A stretch of DNA of 64,000 nt. It comes from UBA7236 sp964463165. GTDB lineage: Bacteria; Bacteroidota; Bacteroidia; Chitinophagales; BACL12. Under the pieces are notes generated by a model. The model made no database searches. It saw only the letters and a list, made by a program, of their open reading frames with translations, and was not told the origin of the DNA. The position numbers and the translations under genes are program-made. Positions within the stretch are counted from its first letter, which is position 1. Each line of letters starts with the position of its first letter. The DNA is taken from NCBI GenBank assembly GCA_964463165.1, contig CAYXBK010000018.1:33927-97926 (forward strand). The letters run 5' to 3'. Positions 47,541-56,277 of the stretch are shown one piece after another.

Positions 47541-47548
47541 TAATTTTG
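47541..47548 (+). promoter_or_regulatory. Bacteroidetes -7 promoter element of the metal-uptake cluster
   Basis: TAATTTTG, a full TAnnTTTG match, 9 bases before the ATG at 47558. Confidence 0.5.
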
Positions 47549-47557
47549 CAATTGAAG

Positions 47558-47905
47558 ATGAAACGATCCGGGTTTAAGAAATTTTTTGCCGTTTGCATGC
47601 TCGTTGTTCTTACGGGAACAATTGTGAGCAAGGATCTCTATCACCTTATCTTACCGCATCAGTCGATCAGCAAAGCATATGCGGCACACCTTTCCGATCC
47701 AAATACAACAATTTGCAATGATGTGCATGTATCCGAATGCTATCTCTGCCATTTCGAATTTTCTACCGGAACATTTCAGGTTGCCGAATTATCTGCCGGA
47801 AACAGAATTGCATTAAGTGAAAATAGTTTTCATTCTACAGGTTTATATTATACAAATACGGTTATTCTCAACCATTCTCTCAGGGCACCCCCTGCTGTTA
47901 TTTAA
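47558..47905 (+). CDS. Small secreted CxxC/His protein, DUF2946-like
   Basis: 115 residues from the ATG at 47558, which begins a signal peptide (MKRSGFKKFFAVCMLVVLTG). The mature protein has several His residues, the cluster CYLCHFEF and a C-terminal LRAPPAV, resembling the small DUF2946-type proteins encoded next to copper or zinc uptake receptors. A TonB receptor starts 61 bases after its stop. It may carry or sense a metal in the periplasm; this is inference from context and the Cys/His residues. Confidence 0.6.
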   Translation: MKRSGFKKFFAVCMLVVLTGTIVSKDLYHLILPHQSISKAYAAHLSDPNTTICNDVHVSECYLCHFEFSTGTFQVAELSAGNRIALSENSFHSTGLYYTNTVILNHSLRAPPAVI

Positions 47906-47966
47906 TTTTTCTGTTCAGTAATTCCATATTGCTGAAAATCTTTCATTCATTAAATAACAGTTGTTT

Positions 47967-50375
47967 ATGAAAAAAATATGTTTTCAATTTTATACACTTG
48001 CATTATTACTTCTGCCTGCCACCTTATTTTCTCAGGCAACACTGAGTGGCAATATATCCGACCAAAAAAGCGGTGAAGCATTACCAGGTGCTACTGTTTA
48101 TTTGCCTGATTTAAAATCGGGAACCGTAACAGATTCTTCAGGCCATTATGAAATTACAAACCTGCCGCAATCGAAAATAACGGTGCAGGTTACCTATCTT
48201 GGTTATGAAGCGCAGACGTCAATAGTTGATTTGTCTGTTCAGACAATATGTAATTTTCAGTTGCAGCAATCCATCACAGAAATTAATGAAGTAGTGATCA
48301 CCGGATTGTCGCAGGCTGCAGAAAAAAATCACACACCTATTCCGGTTACAATAATTTCCCATACTGAATTAATACAATCAAGTACAACAAATATTATCGC
48401 TGCGTTATCAAAACAACCGGGCATCTCACAGGTAACAACCGGTCCGGCCATTTCAAAACCGGAAATCCGCGGACTTGGCTACAACCGGGTTGTTGTGATA
48501 CATGACGGAATTAAACAGGAAGGCCAGCAGTGGGGCGACGAACATGGAATTGAAGCAGATGAATTTTCAGTAAATAAAATTGAAATATTAAAAGGGCCGG
48601 CAAGTTTAATGTATGGATCGGATGCGATTGCCGGTGTGATCAATTTAATTTCCACTCCGTCTATTCCTGCCAATACAATTCGTGGAAATGTTTTGGCAAA
48701 TTATCAAACCAATAACGGACAAATTGCTTATTCGGGAAATATAGCAGGTAATCAAAACGGATTTATCTGGAGTGGGAGGTACAGCGGGAAAATGGCGCAT
48801 GATTATCAGAATGCTTTTGATGGATTTGTGTACGGAAGTAATTATACCGAACAATCTGCAAATGCTTTACTCGGCTTAAATAAAAAATGGGGTTATGCGC
48901 ATCTGTTTGCAAGCACTTATTCGTTGGATCCGGGAATTATTGATGGAGAAAGAAATGATTCGTCAGGTGCATTTGTAAAGCCGATTGCAGTCAATGACAG
49001 TACTGCCGGAGAAGTCGCGGTAAATGTTGCAGACTTTCATTCGTATGATGTGATTACTCCCCATCAGGAGATCAGGCATTATAAAATTGTATCCGACAAC
49101 AGTCTGATATTAGGAAACGGAAGCCTGAAAACAATAATCGGTTTTCAGCAAAACAACCGGAAAGAATTTGATGATATTTTATTGCCCGAAGAGTACGGTT
49201 TATATTTTAAATTAAATACGCTTACTTATGCCGTACATTATTTATTTCCTGATAAAAGCAACTGGCAAACAGCAATTGGTTTGAACGGTATGCAGCAACA
49301 GTCTTTAAATAAGGGGACTGAATTTCTGGTTCCTGCTTATAATTTATTTGATGCAGGGATATTTTTCACAGCGAAAAAGAGTATGGAAAAACTCGATCTT
49401 GCAGGAGGCATCCGTTTCGATAGCCGGTGGATAAACAGTGCGGATTTTTACAGTCCGGAAAATAATGAATTATTATTCAGAGCATTTCATTCAAATTTTT
49501 CTGCGGTAAGCGGAAGCATGGGTGCAACATATCAATTCACGGAAAATATTTATGGAAAACTAAATCTCAGCCGCGGATATCGTGCACCAAATATCGCGGA
49601 GATCGGTTCGAACGGAGTGCACGAAGGAACATTCAGGTATGAGACAGGCAATCCTGATCTTAAAGCGGAAACAAGTTTACAGGAAGATATTGCGATCGGG
49701 TTTGACGGGACACATATTTCATTTGAAGCAGATCTTTTTAATAACCGAATCAATCAATTTATTTTTCTGCAGAAATTAATTGCAATTGGCGGGGGCGACT
49801 CCATTATTCTTTCGGATGGAAATGCGATTTCTGCTTTTAAATATGTGCAGGGAGATGCAAACCTTGCCGGTGGAGAATTCACCATCGACATACACCCGCA
49901 TCCGCTCGACTGGCTGCATTTTGAAAATAGTTTTTCATTTGTAAACGGAATACAATTACATGCCGCTGATTCAAATAAATACCTTCCTTCTATCCCCGCT
50001 CCGAAATTCATTTCAGAATTACGTGGCCAGTTTAAGAAAGCCGGAGATCATTTTTCAAATGTATTCTTCTCTTTCCAGCTTGAAAATTATTTTAAACAGG
50101 ATCATATTTACGCTGCTTATGATACGGAAACTCCAACACCCGGTTATACGCTTATGAATTTTGGCTGCGGAACCGATATTATGTGTAAAAATAAAATTGC
50201 AGCTTCCGTGTATTTTAATTGCAGCAACCTCACCGATCTCGCATATCAAAATCATTTGAGCAGACTGAAATATGCGGAAGTAAATAATCTTACCGGCCGG
50301 ACCGGCGTGTACGACATGGGAAGAAATTTCAGTTTGAAATTAATTGTTCCCTTATATTTGAAAGGCGAATCTTAA
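47967..50375 (+). CDS. TonB-dependent receptor, ZnuD-like (metal or haem uptake)
   Basis: 802 residues from the ATG at 47967. A signal peptide is followed by a carboxypeptidase-regulatory domain (LSGNISDQKSGEALPGATV), a plug and a complete barrel ending FSLKLIVPLYLKG. The plug segment RVVVIHDGIKQEGQQWGDEH followed by GIEADEFS resembles ZnuD-type zinc/haem receptors. The upstream Cys/His protein and downstream small membrane protein support a metal-uptake role. It is not SusC-like, since no SusD follows. Confidence 0.8.
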   Translation: MKKICFQFYTLALLLLPATLFSQATLSGNISDQKSGEALPGATVYLPDLKSGTVTDSSGHYEITNLPQSKITVQVTYLGYEAQTSIVDLSVQTICNFQLQQSITEINEVVITGLSQAAEKNHTPIPVTIISHTELIQSSTTNIIAALSKQPGISQVTTGPAISKPEIRGLGYNRVVVIHDGIKQEGQQWGDEHGIEADEFSVNKIEILKGPASLMYGSDAIAGVINLISTPSIPANTIRGNVLANYQTNNGQIAYSGNIAGNQNGFIWSGRYSGKMAHDYQNAFDGFVYGSNYTEQSANALLGLNKKWGYAHLFASTYSLDPGIIDGERNDSSGAFVKPIAVNDSTAGEVAVNVADFHSYDVITPHQEIRHYKIVSDNSLILGNGSLKTIIGFQQNNRKEFDDILLPEEYGLYFKLNTLTYAVHYLFPDKSNWQTAIGLNGMQQQSLNKGTEFLVPAYNLFDAGIFFTAKKSMEKLDLAGGIRFDSRWINSADFYSPENNELLFRAFHSNFSAVSGSMGATYQFTENIYGKLNLSRGYRAPNIAEIGSNGVHEGTFRYETGNPDLKAETSLQEDIAIGFDGTHISFEADLFNNRINQFIFLQKLIAIGGGDSIILSDGNAISAFKYVQGDANLAGGEFTIDIHPHPLDWLHFENSFSFVNGIQLHAADSNKYLPSIPAPKFISELRGQFKKAGDHFSNVFFSFQLENYFKQDHIYAAYDTETPTPGYTLMNFGCGTDIMCKNKIAASVYFNCSNLTDLAYQNHLSRLKYAEVNNLTGRTGVYDMGRNFSLKLIVPLYLKGES

Positions 50376-50397
50376 AAACTGCAATCCGGATAAAAAT

Positions 50398-50697
50398 ATG
50401 TCAACAAATAATAAATCACCGCATATTTTAAATACTTCGGCAAATATGCTGGGGCTTTGCCTGATCGTTCTCACGTCTCTTAAAATTTCGGATTACCGGC
50501 AGGAAAGTATCATTGATGAAATGACCGGAATTGCCTCTCTCCTGCTTATGTTCAGCAGTTTGCTTTCGTTTCTTTCCCTTCGCACAAAAAAGATCCTGCT
50601 CGCAGCGAAATATGAAAATGCTGCCGATTATATTTTTCTGGGAGCATTATTCTGTTTATTTGTGGTGATCGTTCTCATCTCATTTAATTTTTTATAA
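50398..50697 (+). CDS. Small membrane protein of the TonB-receptor cluster
   Basis: 99 residues with three hydrophobic helices (around 15-29, 42-61 and 77-98). It begins 23 bases after the receptor stop, so is probably co-transcribed. No family recognised. A bidirectional terminator follows. Confidence 0.6.
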   Translation: MSTNNKSPHILNTSANMLGLCLIVLTSLKISDYRQESIIDEMTGIASLLLMFSSLLSFLSLRTKKILLAAKYENAADYIFLGALFCLFVVIVLISFNFL

Positions 50698-50727
50698 TAA
50701 AATACATCGCCGGCTAGGAAATAAAAA

Positions 50728-50755
50728 AAATGCGAAGCATTTCTGCTTCGCATTT
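50728..50755. terminator. Bidirectional Rho-independent terminator
   Basis: A perfect 12-bp stem, AAATGCGAAGCA / TGCTTCGCATTT, with loop TTTC. It has A-rich sequence on the left, so T-rich in the minus direction, and TTTAAAT on the right. It lies between convergent genes and serves both. Confidence 0.88.
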
Positions 50756-50779
50756 AAATCGTAACCAACATTTATAAAC

Positions 50780-51340
50780 TTATTTAGGAAGAACAACTTT
50801 GTCTATCACATGGATCACTCCATTGCTTTGATACACATCGTAAGTTGTAATATTTGCAACATTACCGTTTTCATCTTTCAATTGAATATTGTGTTTACCG
50901 TTCATCATTGCAGTTAATTTACCGCCGCTTACAGTATTTAAAGTTGCCATTCCGTTTCCTTCTTTGATCAATTTTGCAATCGCATCAAAATCCAGTTTAC
51001 CGGCAACAACATGGTACGTAAGCACTTTTGTAAGCATGTCTTTATTTTCAGGCTTCAATAAGGTTTCAACTGTTCCCGCAGGTAAATTTTCGAATGCATC
51101 GTTAACCGGAGCAAAAACCGTAAAAGGTCCTGAAGTTTTCAATGTTTCAACCAGGCCTGCCGCTTTCACTGCTGCAACCAGAGTTGTATGATCTTTTGAA
51201 TTCACTGCATTGTCGATAATATCTTTTGCAGGATACATTGCTTCGCCACCTACAGTTACTGTTGATTGTGCGTTGATCGCCACAACCGAAATAGCCGACA
51301 TAAAACATACAGCTATAAATTTTTTAATTCCTTTTTTCAT
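50780..51340 (-). CDS. Secreted fasciclin (FAS1) domain protein
   Basis: 186 residues from the ATG at 51340, where the signal peptide starts. One FAS1 domain: H-box-like GPFTVFAPVNDAFENLP, central LTKVLTYHVVAGKLD and C-terminal SNGVIHVIDKVVLPK. These are cell-surface or periplasmic adhesion modules and are often stress-induced. Single gene, ended by the terminator at 50728. Confidence 0.92.
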   Translation of the reverse strand: MKKGIKKFIAVCFMSAISVVAINAQSTVTVGGEAMYPAKDIIDNAVNSKDHTTLVAAVKAAGLVETLKTSGPFTVFAPVNDAFENLPAGTVETLLKPENKDMLTKVLTYHVVAGKLDFDAIAKLIKEGNGMATLNTVSGGKLTAMMNGKHNIQLKDENGNVANITTYDVYQSNGVIHVIDKVVLPK

Positions 51341-51483
51341 TTTATTTGTTTTTTGCACTCATTTACGCAACAAGTTTGGCGGCCGGTTTTATTTTTCATA
51401 AAAAATCTTCTCCAACCACCGGATCAGCAACCCGGATTTCAGTCATAATTGGCTTTTATGCTGCATTCTTCCTCCAAAAGCCT

Positions 51484-51491
51484 TAACTTTG
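51484..51491 (+). promoter_or_regulatory. Bacteroidetes -7 promoter element of the ABC-F gene
   Basis: TAACTTTG, a full TAnnTTTG match, 21 bases before the ATG at 51513. Confidence 0.5.
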
Positions 51492-51512
51492 CAGCCAATT
51501 TTATAAGCAGGT

Positions 51513-53144
51513 ATGATCACAGTTACGAATGTTTCATTGCGCTACGGCAAAAGGGTTTTGTTTGATGAGGTGAATCTCAAATTCACCAAAGGGAATTGTT
51601 ATGGTATTATCGGTGCAAATGGTGCAGGGAAGTCGACTTTCTTGAAAATGCTTTCAGGCGAAATCCCGACGAATACCGGGAATATAGAAATCAGCCCCGG
51701 CGAACGCATGGCGGTTTTAAAACAGGATCACTTTGAATTTGACGAACATCAGGTGATCAATACCGTTATGATGGGTCATGAAAAACTCTGGAATATCGTT
51801 CATGAGAAAAACGAACTCTATGCAAAAGCTGATTTCGACGAAAAAGACGGAATGCGGGTTGGTGAGCTGGAAGCGGAATTTGCTGAAATGAACGGATGGA
51901 ATGCGGAGAGTGATGCGGCAGAGCTGCTCAGCAACCTCGGTATACATGAAGACCTGCATTATAAATTCATGAAGGAACTCAACGGAAAGGAAAAAGTGCG
52001 GGTTTTACTTGCGCAGGCCTTATTCGGAAATCCTGATTTCCTGCTGATGGATGAGCCGACAAACGACCTCGATATCGAAACCGTTTCATGGCTGGAGAAT
52101 TTCCTCGCAGATTATGAAAATACCGTGATCGTTGTTTCCCACGACCGCCACTTTCTGGATGCAGTTTGTACACATGTTGCAGATATCGATTTCGGCAAGA
52201 TCACAATTTTTACAGGAAACTATACTTTCTGGTATGAATCAAGTCAGTTGATGATGCGACTCATTTCTCAGAAAAATAAGAAGACGGAAGATAAGCGTAA
52301 AGAATTACAGGATTTCATTAGCCGCTTCAGTGCGAATGCTTCTAAAGCAAAACAGGCTACTTCACGTAAAAAAGCCCTGGAGAAATTAAATATTGAAGAG
52401 ATCAGGCCGTCGAGCAGAAAATATCCGGGCATATTCTTTAAATCGGAAAGAGAAGTTGGTGATCAGGTATTGAACGTAACGAATCTCTCGAAAAAATCCG
52501 GTGCCGATTATTTATTTAAAAATCTCACATTCACTGTTGAGAAAGGAGATAAAATTGCAATTGTATCAAAAGACCCTTTGGCAATTACTGCATTTTATAA
52601 TATGCTGGCAGGGATGGACCATGAGTTTTCAGGGACATTCAAATGGGGCGTAACAACATCAGTAAATTATTTGCCGAACGATAATGGTTCATTCTTCATT
52701 TCAGATCTGAATCTGATCGACTGGCTGCGGCAATATTCAAAAGAAAAAGATGAAACTTTCATTCGCGGATTTTTAGGAAGAATGTTATTCAGCGGAGATG
52801 AAACTTTAAAAAGCTGTAATGTATTATCCGGCGGTGAAAAAGTGCGTTGCATGATATCACGCATGATGTTGCTCGGCGGAAATGTTTTATTACTCGACGA
52901 ACCTACCAATCACCTCGACCTCGAATCTATTTCTGCATTTAACGATGGCTTAAAGGATTTCACAGGTGTTGTATTATTTACTTCTCACGATCACCAGTTT
53001 ATTCAAACGGTTGCAAATCGTGTTATTGAAATATCACCAAACGGTATGATCGACAGGTTGATGACATATGATGAATATATTGCGGATGAAAATGTTAAAG
53101 TACTTAAAAATTCGCTTTATACTCCTTCGGAACTTGTCGGTTAA
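51513..53144 (+). CDS. ABC-F family ATPase (ribosome-associated, YbiT/YkpA-like)
   Basis: 543 residues with two nucleotide-binding domains and no membrane part. NBD1 has a good Walker A (GANGAGKS, 34-41) and Walker B (LLMDEPTNDLD) but a changed signature (LNGKEK, 156-161). NBD2 has a good signature (LSGGEK, 438-443) and Walker B (LLLDEPTNHLD), but its Walker A position reads IVSKDPLAIT (350-359) instead of GxxGxGKS/T. The charged P-site linker lies at about 245-300. ABC-F proteins act on the ribosomal E site. The loss of NBD2 Walker A implies asymmetric ATP use. Confidence 0.88.
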   Translation: MITVTNVSLRYGKRVLFDEVNLKFTKGNCYGIIGANGAGKSTFLKMLSGEIPTNTGNIEISPGERMAVLKQDHFEFDEHQVINTVMMGHEKLWNIVHEKNELYAKADFDEKDGMRVGELEAEFAEMNGWNAESDAAELLSNLGIHEDLHYKFMKELNGKEKVRVLLAQALFGNPDFLLMDEPTNDLDIETVSWLENFLADYENTVIVVSHDRHFLDAVCTHVADIDFGKITIFTGNYTFWYESSQLMMRLISQKNKKTEDKRKELQDFISRFSANASKAKQATSRKKALEKLNIEEIRPSSRKYPGIFFKSEREVGDQVLNVTNLSKKSGADYLFKNLTFTVEKGDKIAIVSKDPLAITAFYNMLAGMDHEFSGTFKWGVTTSVNYLPNDNGSFFISDLNLIDWLRQYSKEKDETFIRGFLGRMLFSGDETLKSCNVLSGGEKVRCMISRMMLLGGNVLLLDEPTNHLDLESISAFNDGLKDFTGVVLFTSHDHQFIQTVANRVIEISPNGMIDRLMTYDEYIADENVKVLKNSLYTPSELVG

Positions 53145-53199
53145 GGAACCTGTTTGAACCGGTTTGCATTCTAATTCGTATCTTCATTAAACTGAAGCT

Positions 53200-53778
53200 A
53201 TGATCAACTCACAAGCAAAATCAATTTTTATGAAACTTGCATCAGCCTGCCTGTTATTTATTTGCGTAGTTGTGATTTCCTGCGGACAATCCACATCAAG
53301 TTCAACTGCAAATTCAAAATCCGAAACAGCTTTTCACATAAAGACAATGATTCCGCTCGAAGCACCCGATTATGTGTGGGATGGAAAAGAAATTACAAAA
53401 TCGGAAGAGGAATGGAAAAAACAATTATCGGATATATCTTTTGAAGTAACACGCCACCAGGGAACCGAGCGTTCCTTCTCCGGTGCATACTGGGACAATC
53501 ATGAAGATGGAATTTATTATTGCATTTGTTGCGGCATGCCTTTATTTGATTCAAAAACAAAATTTGAATCCGGAACAGGATGGCCAAGTTTTTATGCACC
53601 GATCAATGCAAAAAATATCGGCAGCGATACAGATATGGAGATCGGCTACGTAAGAAATGAAATACATTGCGCTCGTTGCGGGGCCCATATGGGACATGTA
53701 TTTGACGATGCGCCATCACAACCAACGGGCTTAAGATATTGCCTGGATTCCGCATCACTGATATTCAAGCCGAGATAA
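53200..53778 (+). CDS. msrB: Peptide-methionine (R)-S-oxide reductase, lipoprotein form
   Basis: 192 residues. The signal peptide ends in VISC, so it is a membrane-anchored lipoprotein; the ATG at 53230 is an alternative start. The MsrB fold has two structural CxxC zinc pairs (CICCGMPLF, CARCGAHMGHVFDD), FESGTGWPSFY, and the catalytic Cys in RYCLDSASL. It repairs oxidised methionine, here in envelope proteins. A TATCTTCA promoter-like box lies upstream. Single gene. Confidence 0.92.
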   Translation: MINSQAKSIFMKLASACLLFICVVVISCGQSTSSSTANSKSETAFHIKTMIPLEAPDYVWDGKEITKSEEEWKKQLSDISFEVTRHQGTERSFSGAYWDNHEDGIYYCICCGMPLFDSKTKFESGTGWPSFYAPINAKNIGSDTDMEIGYVRNEIHCARCGAHMGHVFDDAPSQPTGLRYCLDSASLIFKPR

Positions 53779-53868
53779 TTGTTGCTTAAATAACAAATAA
53801 TTATCCCCGCAAAGGCACGAAATTTATTTTCTTTGGGCCTTTGTTAGAATTTAATTTTATACTATTTC

Positions 53869-54453
53869 ATGATCTTATTCGCGATTAAACGGATACCATT
53901 TCTCCGGAATTATTATTTCAATCATACCGGGCGAAAATTTGTAAATAAAAAACTCGAAAAGATCTTTGCGCATACGCATCCGGGGCAAACAATTCTTGAC
54001 ATCGGTTCCGGCAATGGATTAATTACAAAAGTGCTGCGTGAAAAAAAATTTATCGTAACTCCTCTCGATGTGCAGGAAGGACAGTATGAAGATTCGGTCA
54101 AGCCGGTACTATACGATGGAAAGAAAATGCCTTTTGCAGATCAATCGTTTGATACCGGGATTTTACTCACCATTTTACATCATACAAAAAACCAGGAAGA
54201 AATAATTAATGAAGCTGCACGGGTTTGCCGCCAATTAATTATCATGGAAGATATTTATGAAAATCAATTTCAGAAATACTACACTTTCTGCATCGATAGT
54301 TTTGTAAATTTATTTTATTCTCCATGCCCGCATACCAATCGAACGGATGCAGGTTGGAAAAAATTATTTTCAGATCTCAATTTAAATCTGGAAAAGGCGT
54401 ATTATAAAAAATTATTGGGCGTACAGCAGGTGATCTATATTTTGCATACATAA
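53869..54453 (+). CDS. Class I SAM-dependent methyltransferase
   Basis: 194 residues. Motif I is ILDIGSGNGLITKVLR, then the acidic residue in PLDVQEG, DQSFDTGILLTILHH for motifs II/III, and EAARVCRQLIIMED. This is a Methyltransf_11-type fold; the substrate is unknown. The N-terminus (IPFLRNYYFNHTGRK) is basic/aromatic and may touch membrane. It is convergent with the small monooxygenase gene, 18 bases apart. Confidence 0.8.
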   Translation: MILFAIKRIPFLRNYYFNHTGRKFVNKKLEKIFAHTHPGQTILDIGSGNGLITKVLREKKFIVTPLDVQEGQYEDSVKPVLYDGKKMPFADQSFDTGILLTILHHTKNQEEIINEAARVCRQLIIMEDIYENQFQKYYTFCIDSFVNLFYSPCPHTNRTDAGWKKLFSDLNLNLEKAYYKKLLGVQQVIYILHT

Positions 54454-54471
54454 TGCCGAATTTATTTTTCG

Positions 54472-54798
54472 TCAATCATGAATCAATGGTTCTACAATCT
54501 GATACTCCTTTACTGCAAGTATATGAGCCTTTTGTATTTGGGGCGCTGATACAAATAATTCCGGCGCCCTGGACATCAGCAATTGAGCCACTTCACCGGA
54601 AAGGTGAGCTTCACGTCCTTCTTCAGTCAGGAATGTATCGAAAATGCCGAAATTATTTTCGCTTAATTTGACCAGATACCAGGATATAGTACCTTTTTCA
54701 TTTTCAACCAGTGCGAGCGCCGATTTCAATAATATTTCCACTTCTTCTGTTTTTCCAGGTTTTGCTTCAAGCAAAGCGAGAATTCCAAATTTTACCAT
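54472..54798 (-). CDS. ABM-type (antibiotic biosynthesis monooxygenase-like) protein
   Basis: 108 residues with a dimeric ferredoxin-like beta-alpha fold: FGILALLEAKPGKTEEVEIL, then GTISWYLVKLSENNFGIFDTF and EAHLSGEVAQLL. Members range from quinol monooxygenases to enzymes of unknown activity. An inverted repeat lies just upstream (54845-54916) and may control it. Confidence 0.75.
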   Translation of the reverse strand: MVKFGILALLEAKPGKTEEVEILLKSALALVENEKGTISWYLVKLSENNFGIFDTFLTEEGREAHLSGEVAQLLMSRAPELFVSAPQIQKAHILAVKEYQIVEPLIHD

Positions 54799-54844
54799 TC
54801 TTTAATTTTATTATATAAATTGAAAATAATCATCTGACAACCCA

Positions 54845-54916
54845 ATGATATAAAGTTGCCTATATATCCGTGCATTTAAGTGATAGGCTCATAAATATAT
54901 AGGCAACATATATCAT
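54845..54916. repeat. Long near-perfect inverted repeat with 27-base loop
   Basis: The left arm (54845-54867) starts ATGATATAAAGTTGCC, and the right arm (54895-54916) starts ATATATAGGCAAC and ends ATCAT. The arms are complementary over 13 bp without error, and over about 22 bp with one indel. It lies between two minus-strand genes, after the DUF2383 gene and before the ABM gene. It is too AT-rich to be a typical terminator and could be an operator, a MITE-like relic or an RNA hairpin. Confidence 0.75.
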
Positions 54917-54928
54917 TTGCGGTTTATA

Positions 54929-55384
54929 CTAAGCAACTTTTACTGCATCACGCATATCACGAACCTTATTGTGATCGGCTTTGATCACCGCGTACTGACC
55001 GTTTATCATCAATATCTGCTCATCACTTAAATCTTCGGTACTCTTCAATGCTTTTTCATATTCAGCAACCGCATGGTCTTCACCAAACTCGCATGAACTT
55101 AAAATTGCTTTGCGGTCCTTGCCGGTAAGCGCTGCTTTAACATCCATCCATGCACGGAAAAATTTACCCGAGGCTTTTGTTCCTTCAGCGGGGTCACCGC
55201 CTAATTTCATTACTTCAGCTTCAAGCTCGGATTTGCATTCGTTGCTGTTTTCAATAAATTCGGAGAACAGAGAGATCAAATCCTCTTCTTCTGTTTCCTT
55301 CGATGCGGTTTCATAACCCTCAATCCTGTCGTTATTGATTGTGATAAGTGCGTTCAGCACATCAATTGCTTTTTCTTTTTCCAT
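54929..55384 (-). CDS. PA2169/DUF2383 family four-helix-bundle protein
   Basis: 151 residues, fully helical. It has the family's pattern of a ferritin-like bundle (IDVLNALITINNDRIEGYETA, AAEKTE-like acidic turns, GEDHAVAEYEKAL, VIKADHNKVRDMRD). These small cytoplasmic proteins are often stress-induced and their metal content is unclear. Single gene. Confidence 0.88.
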   Translation of the reverse strand: MEKEKAIDVLNALITINNDRIEGYETASKETEEEDLISLFSEFIENSNECKSELEAEVMKLGGDPAEGTKASGKFFRAWMDVKAALTGKDRKAILSSCEFGEDHAVAEYEKALKSTEDLSDEQILMINGQYAVIKADHNKVRDMRDAVKVA

Positions 55385-55692
55385 TTTGATATTTTTAATT
55401 TGAATATAATAACAGAAACAAGAGTTGCACCATTTACATTTTTAAATTTATAATTCAGAAATTTTATAATTGAAATGGGTCCGGGATCTTTAAAAAATAA
55501 AGCTTTAAGAGGGTTTTCAGATATTTCATCCCGGAAATGACCTGCTGTTGGTCAGGTTTGCATTAGAAAATATGGGAAAAATTCTCCGCAATATTTGAAA
55601 ACGACTGAACGAATTGGGGAAATCAGAAAATTGACTGACTTAAACGATAGTTGCAGAAGTATGGGTCAAACCAGTTGCGTATTTCTGCACGA
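55385..55692. other. Gene-free stretch
   Basis: About 300 bases without a credible gene. It contains an AT-rich upstream region for the DUF2383 gene, with a TATATTCA promoter-like box (minus strand) about 16 bases before the ATG at 55384, and a small hairpin ACCTG/CAGGT near 55540. Nothing else was recognised. Confidence 0.5.
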
Positions 55693-56169
55693 TCAGAAAC
55701 TTATAATTTTTTTCCATTTATCAGTTTCAGCATACTGTTTAATAATTTGATTTCTCTCCGTCAAAAACCGCGTGAGGTAAGATTTTAAAATGAATTTGTC
55801 AAATAATTTTCCTGCAAATCCATAGGGTGCTTCGAATTGAAATACATCATTCATAATCACCATCTGATCCTGTTCTTTAAAGAAGTGATCGTGTTTAAAA
55901 AATTTAAATGCCCCCTTCACCTGTTCGTCCCTGAAATGAAAAGGTTTTTCAAAAGCAGTAATTTTTGAAGTGAGTTTTTGCCGGATCCCAAAATGTGTTG
56001 CACGCCAGGTAACGAATTCATTCAGATCAATTAAACCCGTCGTCCGGCCGTCGATTGCTTCTTCATTTGTTCCCGCAGTGGAAATTGTATGCAAATCAAT
56101 ACTCCTCGACAAATCAAAGCAAATATGAATGTCTGATTTTATTTTCGTTTCAAGATAAATCGATTGCAT
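55693..56169 (-). CDS. SRPBCC (START/Bet v1-like) family protein
   Basis: 158 residues with the usual START-like strand order: SIYLETKIKSDIHICFDLSRSIDLH, TWRATHFGIRQKLTSKITAFE, GAFKFFKHDHFF and a C-terminal helix (LTRFLTERNQIIKQYAE). It is a ligand-binding cavity protein close to the cell-division-inhibitor-like SRPBCC branch. The ligand is unknown. Confidence 0.8.
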   Translation of the reverse strand: MQSIYLETKIKSDIHICFDLSRSIDLHTISTAGTNEEAIDGRTTGLIDLNEFVTWRATHFGIRQKLTSKITAFEKPFHFRDEQVKGAFKFFKHDHFFKEQDQMVIMNDVFQFEAPYGFAGKLFDKFILKSYLTRFLTERNQIIKQYAETDKWKKIISF

Positions 56170-56277
56170 GCAATTTCAATTCAGTTATACATGAAAGGAA
56201 ATGGTCATTCCTGTCAAAAAAAAATTCCAGTCACCAAATCATCATAAAAAAGAAATTCCACATGTTAATACGTACTG

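Noticed and set aside
53810..53843. CAAAGGC/GCCTTTG inverted pair after msrB as a terminator
   Set aside because: The stem is only 7 bp with a 20-base loop and there is no clean T-run directly after it, so support is too weak to list.
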